Positions 27,736 to 46,173 are shown, counted from the first letter of the stretch. The stretch is 64,000 nt of DNA from Pseudomonas sp. Irchel s3h17 (GCF_900187505.1 NZ_FYDL01000002.1:62001-126000); one strand, 5' to 3'. Numbers and translations are program-made. Notes: a model not told the origin generated them from the letters alone.

Positions 27736-28781
27736 GGGCTGTCCGTCTGCCCCACCGGCACCAGATCGACGAGCTCACGCACCAATACGGTGGCGAAGCA
27801 TCCGGCCGGCAGGACGAATTCCAGTTGCAGAATGTCAGGCACGGGATAATGCCACGTCAACCCGCCAATGGGCAGCCGCAGGATGCGACGTTCATGGCTC
27901 ATTCCGGCATTCACCAACCAGTCGCGCAAGTCGGCTTCCCCGGATGCGATTCGCTGTTCCAGTTCATGGGTCGCACCGGCGGCAGGTGACTCGCCCTCGC
28001 CCCACTGCGGCCCGGTCGGATGCAGGTCGAGTATGGCCAGGCGCGGGTCGCTGCATTCCTCGATACCGGCAGGGAAAAAGCTGCGGCTGTCGGTGAAGGC
28101 CAGCAAATCACCTACCTGGGCACGCTGCCAACTGCCATCGGCCACTCGCGCCGCCAGCACTTTATTGAACAGAAAGCTGCGCGCCGTGGACAGCAATCGC
28201 GAGCGCACATTGCGCTGCTCCGGCAGCGCCTTGCGTGCCGCCCACTCCCGCGCGTCAACCACGTTGCCGCCGTTATGCCCGAACCGCTGGGCACCGAAGT
28301 AGTTGGGAATACCTTGTTTGGCGATCAATTGCAGACGCGCTTCAATGGCCGCCTTGTCACCTGCAAACTGGGTCAGGCGCAAGGTGAAGCCGTTGGCCGA
28401 ATGCGCACCGCGCTGCAGCTTGCGTTTGTGCCGGGCGGTCTTGAGGATTTTCAGCGTGTCGTTTTCTGCCGCGGACAAGTCAGGATCAGCCTTGCCTGGC
28501 AATTGCACACTGAACCACTGGCGGGTCAGCGCCTGGCGGTCCTTCAGGCCGGCATAGCTGACCGTGCGCAATGGCACACCAGCCGCCTTGGCAATTCGCC
28601 GTGCCGCTTCCTCGGTATTCAGGCCACGTTTTTCCACCCAGATCCACAGGTGTTCGCCTTCGCCGGTCAACGGAATGTCGAGCACTTCATCGACCTGGAA
28701 ATCTTCCGCGATGGCTTTGAGCACGGCGGTGCCAAGGGCGTCTCCATAGGCTCGCGGGCCGAGCAGTTGCAATTCGTTCAT
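27723..28781 (-). CDS. truD: tRNA pseudouridine(13) synthase TruD
   Basis: 352 residues. Makes pseudouridine at position 13 of tRNA-Glu. The TruD signature with catalytic Asp81 is in [29 protein letters not shown] and the TRUD insertion domain follow. It overlaps ispF by four bases upstream and surE downstream. Confidence 0.97.
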
Positions 28782-29251
28782 GCGCGCGACAACAAGGCAA
28801 CGGCGTGTACGGCAATGCCTTCTTCGCGACCGGTAAAGCCGAGCTTTTCGGTGGTGGTGGCTTTCACGTTCACTTGATCCAATTCAACTTGAAGATCCGC
28901 GGCAATCAGCGCGCGCATCGATTCGATATGCGGGGCCATTTTTGGCGCCTGGGCGACAATGGTGTTGTCGACGTTGGCCACTTTCCAGCCCTTGGCATGG
29001 ATCAGTGCAACGACATGACGCAACAGCACACGGCTGTCAGCGCCCTTGAACTGTGGGTCGGTATCCGGGAAATGCTTGCCGATGTCGCCGAGTGCGGCGG
29101 CGCCCAGCAAGGCATCGCTCAACGCATGCAGCAGCACGTCGCCGTCGGAGTGGGCGAGCAGCCCGAAGCTGTGAGCAATCCGCACGCCGCCCAGAGTGAT
29201 GAAATCGCCTTCAGCGAAACGGTGCACATCATAGCCGTGGCCAATACGCAT
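28778..29251 (-). CDS. ispF: 2-C-methyl-D-erythritol 2,4-cyclodiphosphate synthase IspF
   Basis: 157 residues. MEP-pathway enzyme cyclising CDP-ME-2-phosphate. Zinc ligands Asp8 and His10 in GYDVHRF and the third His in [21 protein letters not shown] are present. It is first in the ispF-truD-surE-pcm run, just after the fghA terminator. Other MEP genes in the window are ispD (33 kb) and dxr (53 kb). Confidence 0.97.
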   Translation of the reverse strand: MRIGHGYDVHRFAEGDFITLGGVRIAHSFGLLAHSDGDVLLHALSDALLGAAALGDIGKHFPDTDPQFKGADSRVLLRHVVALIHAKGWKVANVDNTIVAQAPKMAPHIESMRALIAADLQVELDQVNVKATTTEKLGFTGREEGIAVHAVALLSRA

Positions 29252-29280
29252 AAAAAAACGCCCCGATTTAGTCAGGGCGT
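29252..29280 (-). terminator. Rho-independent terminator after fghA
   Basis: ACGCCC (29258-29263) pairs with GGGCGT (29275-29280), with a 7-base T-run on the minus strand. It separates fghA from ispF. Confidence 0.85.
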
Positions 29281-29293
29281 GATTCTACCTGCT

Positions 29294-30139
29294 TTAGGCG
29301 CCAAGGGCGTGGGCGTGATGCCGCAAGTGATCATCAATGAAGCTGGCGATGAAGAAATAGCTGTGATCGTAGCCAGGTTGCAGACGCAAGGTCAGCGGAT
29401 GGCCCGCCAGTTTTGCGGCCTGCCGCAAGGCTTCGGGCTTGAGCTGGGTGGTCAGGAAATCATCCCGGTCCCCCTGGTCTACCAGCAACGGCAGTTTTTC
29501 GCCGGCCTCGCTGATCAACACACACGCATCCCACTCACGCCACTTCGAGCGCTCTTCGCCCAGGTAGCGCGAAAACGCTTTCTGGCCCCACGGGCAATCC
29601 ATGGGATTGTTGATGGGCGCGAAGGCCGACACCGACTGATAGCGACCCGGATTGCGCAGGGCACACACCAGCGCGCCATGCCCGCCCATTGAGTGACCAC
29701 TGATGGCGCGTTTATCCGATGCCGGAAAATTCGCCTCGACCAACGCCGGCAATTCCTCGACGACGTAGTCGTGCATCCGATAGTGCCTGGCCCAGGGTTC
29801 CTGTGTAGCGTTCAGGTAGAACCCGGCTCCCAGGCCGAAATCCCAGGCGCCGTCCGGGTCACCCGGCACATCCGCGCCCCGCGGGCTGGTGTCCGGCGCC
29901 ACGATGATCAGCCCAAGCTCGGCCGCCATGCGCATGGCCCCGGCCTTGTGCATGAAATTCTCGTCCGTGCAGGTCAGGCCCGACAACCAGTACAGCACCG
30001 GCAGCTTGCCGCCCTGCTCCGCTTGGGGCGGCAGGTACACGGCAAACACCATGTCGCAACCGAGCACTTCGCTGCGGTGCTTGTAACGCTTATGCCAGCC
30101 ACCAAAACTCTTCTGGCATGAGAGATTTTCCAGACTCAT
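29294..30139 (-). CDS. fghA: S-formylglutathione hydrolase FghA
   Basis: 281 residues. Esterase-D-type serine hydrolase releasing formate from S-formylglutathione, the second step after AdhC. The nucleophile motif is [10 protein letters not shown]; Asp and His follow in DQGDRDDF and [11 protein letters not shown] 30139 has GGAGG five bases upstream. It is downstream of adhC on the same strand, separated by a large hairpin repeat. Confidence 0.95.
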   Translation of the reverse strand: MSLENLSCQKSFGGWHKRYKHRSEVLGCDMVFAVYLPPQAEQGGKLPVLYWLSGLTCTDENFMHKAGAMRMAAELGLIIVAPDTSPRGADVPGDPDGAWDFGLGAGFYLNATQEPWARHYRMHDYVVEELPALVEANFPASDKRAISGHSMGGHGALVCALRNPGRYQSVSAFAPINNPMDCPWGQKAFSRYLGEERSKWREWDACVLISEAGEKLPLLVDQGDRDDFLTTQLKPEALRQAAKLAGHPLTLRLQPGYDHSYFFIASFIDDHLRHHAHALGA

Positions 30140-30154
30140 GGGACCTCCCAGCTG

Positions 30155-30217
30155 CAAGTTGCAAGCTTCAAGCGGCAAGTGGGGCGAGCCCACTTGCCGC
30201 TTGTGGCTTGCAGCTTG
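30155..30217. repeat. Long hairpin (29-nt arms) between adhC and fghA
   Basis: Arms 30155-30183 and 30189-30217 match at 26 of 29 positions with a 5-nt loop (GCGAG). It fills most of the 87-bp gap. It shares CAAGCTGCAAGC/CAAGCGGCAAG words with the repeat at 8528-8571. Confidence 0.85.
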
Positions 30218-30226
30218 TCGCTGCTC

Positions 30227-31420
<1,194 letters not shown>

Positions 31421-31445
31421 TTATTGCCGTACAGGGATAATCTAA

Positions 31446-32342
31446 ATGTCCGACAACCGCTGGGAAGGTATCGACGAGTTCGTGGCCGTCGCTGAATGCA
31501 GTCAATTCACCGCAGCCGCCGAACGCCTCGGGGTTTCGTCTTCCCATATCAGTCGACAAATCGTACGCCTGGAAGAACGCCTGCAAACCCGCCTGCTCTA
31601 TCGCAGTACACGGCGAGTGACCCTCACCGAAGCCGGACAGACCTTCCTGCAACACTGCCAACGCTTGCAGGACGGTCGTGAAGAGGCCTTGCGCGCCGTC
31701 GGCGACCTGACCAGCGAACCCAAGGGCATGTTGCGCATGACCTGCGCAGTGGCCTACGGCGAACGTTTTATCGTGCCACTGGTGACCAGCTTCATGGGGC
31801 TTTACCCGCAACTGCGCGTCGATATCGAGCTGAGCAACCGCCCCCTGGACCTGGTGCATGAAGGCCTGGACCTGGCGATCCGCCTGGGCCGCCTGCAAGA
31901 CTCACGACTGGTCGCCACCCGCCTGGCCCCACGACGCATGTACCTGTGCGCCTCGCCGTCCTACCTCGAACGCTACGGCCGCCCCCACAGCCTGTCCGAA
32001 CTGAGTCGTCACAACTGCCTGATCGGCAGCTCGGACCTCTGGCAACTGGAACAGGACGGGCGAGAATTTTCCCAGCGGGTACAAGGCAACTGGCGCTGCA
32101 ACAGCGGGCAAGCCGTGCTGGATGCGGCACTGCAGGGTGTTGGCTTGTGCCAGCTACCGGACTACTACGTGCTGGAACACCTGAACAGCGGCGCACTGGT
32201 ATCGCTGCTCGACGCCCATCAACCGCCGAACACCGCCGTATGGGCCCTGTACCCGCAGCAACGCCATCTATCGCCGAAAGTGCGCAAACTGGTGGACTAC
32301 CTCAAGGACGGGCTGGCCAAACGACCGGAGTACAGTGGCTGA
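31446..32342 (+). CDS. gfnR: LysR-type regulator GfnR
   Basis: 298 residues. N-terminal HTH (about 8-65: DEFVAVAECSQFTAAAERLGVSSSHISRQI) and LysR effector domain. It is divergent from adhC with a 106-bp shared promoter region, as PA3630 (GfnR), which activates adhC-fghA in response to formaldehyde, is in P. aeruginosa. The name is by synteny and family. A hexanucleotide repeat starts 15 bp past its stop. Confidence 0.85.
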   Translation: MSDNRWEGIDEFVAVAECSQFTAAAERLGVSSSHISRQIVRLEERLQTRLLYRSTRRVTLTEAGQTFLQHCQRLQDGREEALRAVGDLTSEPKGMLRMTCAVAYGERFIVPLVTSFMGLYPQLRVDIELSNRPLDLVHEGLDLAIRLGRLQDSRLVATRLAPRRMYLCASPSYLERYGRPHSLSELSRHNCLIGSSDLWQLEQDGREFSQRVQGNWRCNSGQAVLDAALQGVGLCQLPDYYVLEHLNSGALVSLLDAHQPPNTAVWALYPQQRHLSPKVRKLVDYLKDGLAKRPEYSG

Positions 32343-32356
32343 AGCAGACTGAAGTA

Positions 32357-32410
32357 GGCTTTGGCTTTGGCTTTGGCTTTGGCTTTTGCTCTGGCTCTGG
32401 CTCTGGCTTT
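32357..32410. repeat. Hexanucleotide tandem array (GGCTTT/GGCTCT)
   Basis: Nine hexamer units: five GGCTTT, one TGCTCT, two GGCTCT and one GGCTTT. Not in a credible gene. Confidence 0.9.
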
Positions 32411-32419
32411 TGATCTTGA

Positions 32420-32670
32420 TCCACCCGCCCCATCGGCAGGCCGAGCGCAGGCGTTCATCAGGGGAATGGCGCGCAGCGCCCCTCGACGCAGTCGAGGACA
32501 TCGCATGGAGGTCGAGCGAAGCCGACCGGAGGGCGATGCCCCCTGAAGAATGCCGAAGCGAGGGAACCCCGAGCCTCGGCGAGGGGCCGGACGCTCGGGG
32601 CGAAGCGTTTTTTTGCTTACTTTTTTTAGGCGCTTGTAAAAAAAGTGAGTCGCCGTCGGGCGAAACCATA
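32420..32670. repeat. Dispersed intergenic repeat with terminator-like stem
   Basis: A GC-rich block with internal symmetry (CTCGACGCAGTCGAG) ends in a long stem: CTTACTTTTTTT (32616-32627) pairs with AAAAAAAGTGAG (32638-32649), one G-T. I recall very similar blocks at many sites in P. fluorescens genomes; the multicopy nature cannot be shown from this window. The stem could stop transcription from both convergent genes. Confidence 0.6.
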
Positions 32671-32734
32671 AGTCGCCATGACCGCAGCAACGGATATGTA
32701 CACCGCACCTGCACGAGAATGGCCAGCCACCAGA

Positions 32735-32764
32735 CCGCCTTCGCGGGCAAGCCCGCTCCCACAG
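32735..32764. repeat. REP element, copy 1
   Basis: CCGCCTTCGCGGGCAAGCCC followed by GCTCCCACAG: the typical Pseudomonas REP. Confidence 0.9.
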
Positions 32765-32798
32765 GTGTACCTACGCGAGAGAATGGTTGGCTACCAAG

Positions 32799-32828
32799 CC
32801 GCCTTCGCGAGCAAGCCCGCTCCCACAG
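32799..32828. repeat. REP element, copy 2
   Basis: Same orientation as copy 1, 64 bp further on, differing by one base in the central stem (GCGAGC for GCGGGC). Confidence 0.9.
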
Positions 32829-32839
32829 AGAGGGGTCGC

Positions 32840-33553
32840 CTACAAAGAACCGCGATGAGCCCACCGCTGACGCAACCACTCAAGATCTTCAGGCCGGGTC
32901 ACCTTGAGATTATCCGCCCGCCCCTCGATCAAGCGCGGCGCCTGCCCCGACCACTCCATGGCGGACGCCTCATCGGTAATGGTCACATCAGCCACCAGGC
33001 TGTCGGCCAGCGCCCGATGCAAAGCCCCCAAACGGAACATCTGCGGCGTATACGCCTGCCAGATCAAACTCCGGTCAACGGTTTCGAGCACCCGGCCATG
33101 CTTATCCACACGCTTGAGAGTGTCACGGGCCGGCACGGCGAGCAGCCCACCGACCGGATCATCCGCCAGCTCCGACAGCAGCTTGTCGAGATCGTCGCGG
33201 GTCAGGTTCGGTCGCGCAGCATCATGGACCAACACCCAGTCCTCATCGGCAGCGCCCTGCGCGTGCAGGTGCAGCAAGGCATTGAGCACAGACCCCGAGC
33301 GTTCTTCGCCACCCTCCACCCGCTGAATGCGAGGGTCGGCAGCGCAGGCCAGGTTCGGCCAATAAGGATCATCAACAGCAAGACTGACCACCAACCCCTT
33401 CAAGGCTGGGTGATCGAGGAAACAGCCGAGGCTGTGTTCGAGAATAGTGCGTCCGCCCAGTTGCAAGTACTGCTTGGGACGGTCCGCGGCCATACGGGCA
33501 CCGACGCCCGCGGCGGGAATCACGGCCCAGAAGGCCGGCAAGGCGTGCATCAT
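32840..33553 (-). CDS. ispD: 2-C-methyl-D-erythritol 4-phosphate cytidylyltransferase IspD
   Basis: 237 residues. MEP-pathway enzyme joining CTP and MEP. Nucleotide-binding VIPAAGVGARM near the N-terminus, VLVHDAARPNLT and ITDEASAMEW are family signatures. Its ATG overlaps the ftsB stop, so the two are translationally coupled. Two consecutive ATGs (33553, 33550) are possible starts. Confidence 0.96.
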   Translation of the reverse strand: MMHALPAFWAVIPAAGVGARMAADRPKQYLQLGGRTILEHSLGCFLDHPALKGLVVSLAVDDPYWPNLACAADPRIQRVEGGEERSGSVLNALLHLHAQGAADEDWVLVHDAARPNLTRDDLDKLLSELADDPVGGLLAVPARDTLKRVDKHGRVLETVDRSLIWQAYTPQMFRLGALHRALADSLVADVTITDEASAMEWSGQAPRLIEGRADNLKVTRPEDLEWLRQRWAHRGSL

Positions 33554-33828
33554 TGGGCCAACTGGTAAAGCGTTTCACCGTCCTTGACCATGCCCAACTC
33601 ATGGCGGGCCCGTTCTTCAACGGTCTCCATGCCTTTTTTCAGCTCCATGACTTCTGCATCCATCACTCGATTGCGCTCCAGCAGGGTCTGGTTTTCAGCT
33701 TGCTGATCGGCAATTTGCTGAGTCAGGTCGGCCACCTGCGCCAGGCTGCCGTTTCCCACCCACAGGCGGTACTGCAAACCACCCAGGAGCAAGAGCAAGA
33801 CAAGAAACAACCAGTAGGGACTGCGCAT
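33550..33828 (-). CDS. ftsB: Cell-division protein FtsB
   Basis: 92 residues. Bitopic inner-membrane protein of the FtsQLB divisome complex. One membrane helix (about 4-20: YWLFLVLLLLLGGLQYRLW) and a periplasmic coiled coil (about 28-75, rich in Q/E/L heptads). First gene of the ftsB-ispD pair, 171 bp downstream of eno. Confidence 0.95.
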   Translation of the reverse strand: MRSPYWLFLVLLLLLGGLQYRLWVGNGSLAQVADLTQQIADQQAENQTLLERNRVMDAEVMELKKGMETVEERARHELGMVKDGETLYQLAQ

Positions 33829-33999
33829 CGAATATCAGGTATCCAGTGAAAAAAAACAGCCATGCCAAGACTTTGAAGCGTCTGATAGCACGAAGCCTGG
33901 AAGAACCAGGCTCGTACTCTAAAGCATCAGATTAGTGGCAAAAAACCCGCTGTAGCGTTTTTTTTCGACACAATCCGGTGTCTTTTTACGCGTCCAGGC

Positions 34000-38203
<4,204 letters not shown>

Positions 38204-39532
38204 TCAGCTCAAACCTTGATCGTTGATTGCTGGCTGCCACTGCAAAACGTAGTTCCCCCCAGCGCTACCGTCCAGCCCGGGCAGGTTTGCCACCGCTATC
38301 AATTGCTCATCGCAGTACAGCAGCGGCAATCTGCCACGGGCAAACAACGGCAAACGACTTTCATTGAGCAAGCGCTTGAGATCGCGATGCCCGCGACCGG
38401 GCAACGCCATGACCTCCCCGCCCTGCCGGTAGCACACGCTGAGCAGGCCTTGGGGCACGGCTCCGTGAATGCTGAGCCGGCCGTTGTCAGGCAGCAACAA
38501 CGGCACCGACGGATCAGCCCAGTTCCTGCCAAGCGGCGCAAGCGCCAGCCAGTCACGGGACAACCACCAGATGCGTCCGTTGGCCCGATGCAGCTCACCG
38601 TCGGCCAGGCGCCAGACCGGCCGGGCATCCACGGCGGCCTCACGCAAGTCGGCCCAACCCGACCAATGGTCACTGTCGGGCAGGCGCGATAACGGGCTCA
38701 GCCAATGACTGAGCGCATTGCGCTGGCGGGCAGCGGACAGGTTTTCCAGCGCGCCCATCTCCAGGGAAGGCACGCCCAGCCAATCGAATTCGCTGACGGT
38801 AGCAGCCTGCGCCAGGTCCATCCCGGCCAGCTCATCGAGCAATCCTTGCGCCTCGCTCAAGTGTGCGGCGCTACGCGCCATGGTGGCGACCGCCTGGGGC
38901 CAACGCTGAGTGAGCGCCGGGATGATCTGTTGGCGCAGGAAATTGCGGGAGAACTGCTGGTCGGCGTTCGAAGGGTCTTCAACCCAGCTCAACCGATGCT
39001 CGGCGGCGTAGGCTTCAAGGTCGGCCCGGGAGACCTCCAGCAACGGCCGCACCAGATGCCCGCGTCCCAACGGGCGTTGCACCGGCATCGCCGCAAGCCC
39101 ACGCACCCCTGCCCCGCGCAACAGCCGGAACAGCAAGGTCTCGGCTTGATCATCGCGGTGCTGGGCGGTCAGCAACACCTCACCAGTTTGCGTCGCCTCG
39201 ATGAAGGCGCCATAACGCGCGTCACGCGCCGCCCGCTCGCGACTCGCCCCCGTCAGCACCTGAACGCGAGCGACCGTCAATGGCACCCCCAACGCATCAC
39301 ACACTGCCTGACAATGTGCTGGCCACGCATCGGCCGCAGCCTGGAGGCCGTGATGGACATGGATGGCTTTGAGCGCGGGCAACGTCTGTTTTTTTGCGAG
39401 CTGTACCAGAAGGTGCAGCAGGACGGTGGAGTCGAGGCCACCGGAGAAGGCGATGCGCCAGGTGGGCGCGGTGCGCCAGGGCGTCAAGTTCAGCAGGAGC
39501 CTGGCAGAAAGATCAATCATGGGCTGACTCAT
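38204..39532 (-). CDS. tilS: tRNA(Ile)-lysidine synthetase TilS
   Basis: 442 residues. Converts C34 of tRNA-Ile(CAU) to lysidine, changing its decoding from AUG to AUA; essential. PP-loop AFSGGLDSTVLL near residue 30, HVHHGLQ, and TAQHRDDQAETLLFRLLRG; then the TilS substrate-binding and C-terminal domains (KRLLNESRLPLFARGRLPLLY). ATG 39532 or 39520 are both possible; neither has a clear Shine-Dalgarno. Separated from accA by a REP pair. Confidence 0.95.
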   Translation of the reverse strand: MSQPMIDLSARLLLNLTPWRTAPTWRIAFSGGLDSTVLLHLLVQLAKKQTLPALKAIHVHHGLQAAADAWPAHCQAVCDALGVPLTVARVQVLTGASRERAARDARYGAFIEATQTGEVLLTAQHRDDQAETLLFRLLRGAGVRGLAAMPVQRPLGRGHLVRPLLEVSRADLEAYAAEHRLSWVEDPSNADQQFSRNFLRQQIIPALTQRWPQAVATMARSAAHLSEAQGLLDELAGMDLAQAATVSEFDWLGVPSLEMGALENLSAARQRNALSHWLSPLSRLPDSDHWSGWADLREAAVDARPVWRLADGELHRANGRIWWLSRDWLALAPLGRNWADPSVPLLLPDNGRLSIHGAVPQGLLSVCYRQGGEVMALPGRGHRDLKRLLNESRLPLFARGRLPLLYCDEQLIAVANLPGLDGSAGGNYVLQWQPAINDQGLS

Positions 39533-39556
39533 ATCGATCACTTTGCACAAATGAAA

Positions 39557-39645
39557 TGTGGGAGCGGCTTGCTCACGAAAGCGGCTCAACATTCAACACA
39601 TCAGTTGACTGTTATACCGCTTTCGCGAGCAAGCCCGCTCCCACA
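39557..39645. repeat. Inverted REP pair (REPIN) between accA and tilS
   Basis: Left REP 39557-39584 (TGTGGGAGCGGCTTGCTC...) and right inverted REP 39617-39645 (...GAGCAAGCCCGCTCCCACA) flank a 32-bp spacer. Each can form a stem and the pair can form one long hairpin. Confidence 0.9.
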
Positions 39646-39661
39646 TCAAAGCGAGATCAGA

Positions 39662-40609
39662 TCAGAGACCGTAGCTCATCAGGCGCTCGTAACGGCGAGT
39701 CAGCAGCGCGTCGTTATCGAACTTCTTCAGCATCTTCAGTTGCGCGCTCAGTTCGGCACGGATCGAGGCGGCAGCGGCGGCCGGATCACGGTGCGCACCA
39801 CCCAACGGTTCGCCGATCACTTTGTCGACGATACCCAGGCCTTTGAGGCGCTCTGCGGTAATACCCATGGCTTCGGCAGCATCCGGTGCCTTTTCCGCGG
39901 TTTTCCACAGGATCGACGCACAGCCTTCCGGCGAGATCACCGCGTAGGTCGAGTACTGCAGCATGTTCAGCTGATCGCAAACGCCGATCGCCAATGCACC
40001 GCCGGAACCACCTTCACCGATCACGGTGGCGATGATTGGGGTTTTCAGGCGCGCCATGACACGCAGGTTCCAGGCAATGGCCTCGCTCTGGTTACGCTCT
40101 TCAGCGTCGATCCCCGGGTAGGCGCCCGGCGTGTCGATGAAGGTCAGGATCGGCATCTTGAAACGCTCGGCCATTTCCATCAGGCGGCAGGCCTTGCGGT
40201 AGCCTTCCGGACGGGGCATGCCGAAGTTGCGACGCACCTTCTCGCGCACATCGCGGCCTTTCTGGTGACCGATGACCATCACGGGCTGGTCGTCCAGGCG
40301 GGCAACGCCCCCGACAATCGCGGCGTCATCGGAGAAGTGACGGTCACCGTGCAACTCGTCGAACTCGGTGAAGATGTGTTCGATGTAGTCCAGGGTGTAC
40401 GGACGACGCGGATGACGCGCCAGACGTGCGATCTGCCAGCTGGTCAGTTTGCCGAAGATGTCTTCGGTCAGCGTGCTGCTCTTGTCCTGCAGGCGGGAGA
40501 TCTCATCGCCGATATTCAGCGAATTGTCATTACCGACCAAGCGCAACTCTTCGATCTTGGCTTGCAGGTCGGCGATCGGCTGTTCGAAATCTAGAAAATT
40601 CGGGTTCAT
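39662..40609 (-). CDS. accA: Acetyl-CoA carboxylase carboxyltransferase subunit alpha AccA
   Basis: 315 residues. With AccD transfers carboxyl from biotin to acetyl-CoA, the first step of fatty-acid synthesis. N-terminal [18 protein letters not shown], then [25 protein letters not shown] and [16 protein letters not shown] 40609 starts the family match. It lies downstream of dnaE as in other Pseudomonas. Confidence 0.97.
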   Translation of the reverse strand: MNPNFLDFEQPIADLQAKIEELRLVGNDNSLNIGDEISRLQDKSSTLTEDIFGKLTSWQIARLARHPRRPYTLDYIEHIFTEFDELHGDRHFSDDAAIVGGVARLDDQPVMVIGHQKGRDVREKVRRNFGMPRPEGYRKACRLMEMAERFKMPILTFIDTPGAYPGIDAEERNQSEAIAWNLRVMARLKTPIIATVIGEGGSGGALAIGVCDQLNMLQYSTYAVISPEGCASILWKTAEKAPDAAEAMGITAERLKGLGIVDKVIGEPLGGAHRDPAAAAASIRAELSAQLKMLKKFDNDALLTRRYERLMSYGL

Positions 40610-40749
40610 AGGCGTCCGTCTTGGGTCGATGTCCAAGTGTCCTTGGGTCGGCCGATTGTCTATTCGCGCCCTACCTTAAGGGACAGGCGCGTTCAGGTCG
40701 AGATTAAAAATTCGGGTCAGGGTCAGGGCGCTTCAATGGCCCCTGGCCG

Positions 40750-44271
<3,522 letters not shown>

Positions 44272-44300
44272 AGTGATCCTGTCCAGAAACGTAAAGACAA

Positions 44301-44326
44301 CAAGGCCCGGATTGTACCGGGCCTTG
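44301..44326 (-). terminator. Stem-loop (possible terminator) between rnhB and dnaE
   Basis: Perfect 10-bp arms CAAGGCCCGG (44301-44310) and CCGGGCCTTG (44317-44326), loop of six. On the minus strand a T-rich stretch (TTGTTGTCTTT) follows, so it may terminate or attenuate read-through from rnhB into dnaE. Confidence 0.6.
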
Positions 44327-44354
44327 GCAAAAACATCAGCCTTGCGACCAGGGT

Positions 44355-44399
44355 CTGTTGACGCTGGGTGACGACCGCGACGGCGCCCAACGTCAACAG
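44355..44399 (-). promoter_or_regulatory. Second stem-loop just after rnhB
   Basis: CTGTTGACGCTGGG (44355-44368) and CCCAACGTCAACAG (44386-44399) pair with one G-T. It begins four bases past the rnhB stop. Confidence 0.65.
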
Positions 44400-44402
44400 G
44401 CC

Positions 44403-45044
44403 CTAGGTCTCGAGCAAACCCTCGCGCGCCTCGTACGCCAGCCTCACGGGGGCGAACGAGCGCCGGTGAATCGGCGTCGGCCCCAGGCGGGCCAAGGCTT
44501 CCAGATGAACGGGAGTTGGATAGCCCTTGTGGCCACCGATGCCGTACCCCGGGTAAATCAATTCAAATGCCGCCATTTCCCGATCACGGCTGACTTTCGC
44601 CAGGATCGAGGCCGCCGCGATCGCCGGCACCTTGCTATCGCCCTTGACCACGGCCTCGGCCGGCATCGCCAGCTTCGGGCAACGGTTACCGTCGATCATC
44701 GCCAGTTTCGGCGTGATATGCAGCCCTTCGACCGCACGCTGCATGGCCAGCATGGTGGCATGCAGAATGTTCAGCTCATCGATTTCCTCGACCTCGGCGC
44801 GGGCAATACACCAGCTCAGGGCTTTTTCACGGATTTCGTCGTAGAGCTTCTCGCGACGCGCTTCGGTGAGCTTCTTGGAGTCATTGAGCCCGAGAATCGG
44901 CCGGTTCGGATCCAGGATCACCGCCGCCGTCACCACCGCGCCACACAACGGGCCACGGCCAACCTCGTCCACGCCAGCGACCAGGTCTTCGGCGTCTGCG
45001 ACCAGGGTAAAGTCCAGCCCCATTTGCATCTTCACATTACTCAT
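44403..45044 (-). CDS. rnhB: Ribonuclease HII
   Basis: 213 residues. Removes ribonucleotides from DNA. Catalytic acidic residues in [14 protein letters not shown] and [29 protein letters not shown] is the family signature. The ATG overlaps the lpxB stop (ATGA), indicating coupling; internal ATGs five and seven codons later match shorter annotations. Confidence 0.96.
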   Translation of the reverse strand: MSNVKMQMGLDFTLVADAEDLVAGVDEVGRGPLCGAVVTAAVILDPNRPILGLNDSKKLTEARREKLYDEIREKALSWCIARAEVEEIDELNILHATMLAMQRAVEGLHITPKLAMIDGNRCPKLAMPAEAVVKGDSKVPAIAAASILAKVSRDREMAAFELIYPGYGIGGHKGYPTPVHLEALARLGPTPIHRRSFAPVRLAYEAREGLLET

Positions 45045-46171
45045 TGCGGGCTGCCGATCAGCGTGAGTACAGCTGTGGCCGCCTGGTTGGAGGCGTCGCG
45101 GCGCAAGGTCCGGTGGATCTGGTCAAACCCGGTGGTTTGCTCTTCCCCACCATCGATCAGCGGCGACAGGGTCAATGCCAGCGCCTCGGGCGTTGCGTCG
45201 TCCTGCAGCAACTCGGGCACCAGCAGACGCTGAGCCAGCAAGTTGGGCAGCGAAACGTAAGGGCTTTTCACCATGCGCTTGAGAATCCAGTAGGTCAGCG
45301 GCGCCAGGCGGTAGGCCACCACCATCGGCCGCTTGAACAACAGCGCCTCCAGCGTGGCCGTGCCCGATGCAATCAATACCGCATTGCAAGCCGCCAGCGC
45401 CTGGTGAGAACGCCCGTCGAGCAGGGTCACCGGCAAATCGCGACCGGCCAACAGCTCTTCGAGCTGCACACGGCGCTGGGGACTGGCGCAGGGTATGACG
45501 AACCGCACACCGGGGCGCATGGCGCGTAAACGCTCGGCGGCATCGAGGAACAAGCCCCCCAGGCGACCGACCTCACCGCCACGGCTACCTGGCATCAGGG
45601 CAACCAGCGGCCCGTCCGGCAAGCCCAGTTCGGCACGTGCCGCCGAGCGGTCAGCCTCCAGCGGGATCGCATCGGCCAGGGTGTGACCGACAAACCGCAC
45701 CGGCACGCCCTTCTCTTCATAGAATCGGGCTTCGAATGGCAGCAGGGTCAGCATCAGATCGCAGCCTTCGCGGATCTTCAGCACACGCTTCTGACGCCAG
45801 GCCCAGACCGAAGGACTGACGTAGTGCACCGTCTTGATCCCGGCCTGACGCAGTTTCAGTTCGATATTGAGGGTGAAGTCCGGCGCATCGATGCCAATGA
45901 ACACATCGGGCTTTTCGGCGACCAGCGTCTTGATCAGCTTTTTGCGCCGGGCCAGGAGTTCACGCAACCGACCCAGAACCTCCACCAGCCCCATGACCGA
46001 CAAGCGCTCCATGGGGAAGTAGGACACCAGGCCTTCGGCCTCCATCAGCGGGCCACCGACCCCGATGAACTCGACCGCCGGATGCTGAGCCTTGAGTGCC
46101 CGCATCAATCCGGCGCCCAGAATATCGCCGGAGGCCTCACCCGCCACCAGCGCAATCCGCAGATTGGCCAT
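45041..46171 (-). CDS. lpxB: Lipid-A-disaccharide synthase LpxB
   Basis: 376 residues. GT19 glycosyltransferase joining UDP-diacylglucosamine and lipid [42 protein letters not shown] and [12 protein letters not shown] are conserved. It lies two bases after lpxA and overlaps rnhB by four bases in the lpxD-fabZ-lpxA-lpxB-rnhB run. Confidence 0.97.
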   Translation of the reverse strand: MANLRIALVAGEASGDILGAGLMRALKAQHPAVEFIGVGGPLMEAEGLVSYFPMERLSVMGLVEVLGRLRELLARRKKLIKTLVAEKPDVFIGIDAPDFTLNIELKLRQAGIKTVHYVSPSVWAWRQKRVLKIREGCDLMLTLLPFEARFYEEKGVPVRFVGHTLADAIPLEADRSAARAELGLPDGPLVALMPGSRGGEVGRLGGLFLDAAERLRAMRPGVRFVIPCASPQRRVQLEELLAGRDLPVTLLDGRSHQALAACNAVLIASGTATLEALLFKRPMVVAYRLAPLTYWILKRMVKSPYVSLPNLLAQRLLVPELLQDDATPEALALTLSPLIDGGEEQTTGFDQIHRTLRRDASNQAATAVLTLIGSPQ

Positions 46172-46173
46172 GA

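Larger units (their letters stand above)
32343..32839. other. 497-bp repeat-rich gap between gfnR and ispD
   Basis: In order: GGCTTT-type hexamer array (32357-32410), a GC-rich block of the dispersed type seen in P. fluorescens (about 32420-32670), and two direct REP copies (32735-32764, 32799-32828). A minus-strand frame of 203 codons runs through all of it but is low-complexity and not credible. A promoter for neither neighbour is needed here, since gfnR and ispD are convergent. Confidence 0.7.

Noticed and set aside
32357..32828. Possible CRISPR-like array
   Set aside because: The repeats are a 6-bp microsatellite and two REP copies; there are no regularly spaced identical repeats with unique spacers and no cas genes.
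32268..32879. 203-codon minus-strand frame through the gfnR-ispD gap
   Set aside because: It reads through the hexamer array (SQSQ repeats), the dispersed block and both REPs, and overlaps the ends of gfnR and ispD.
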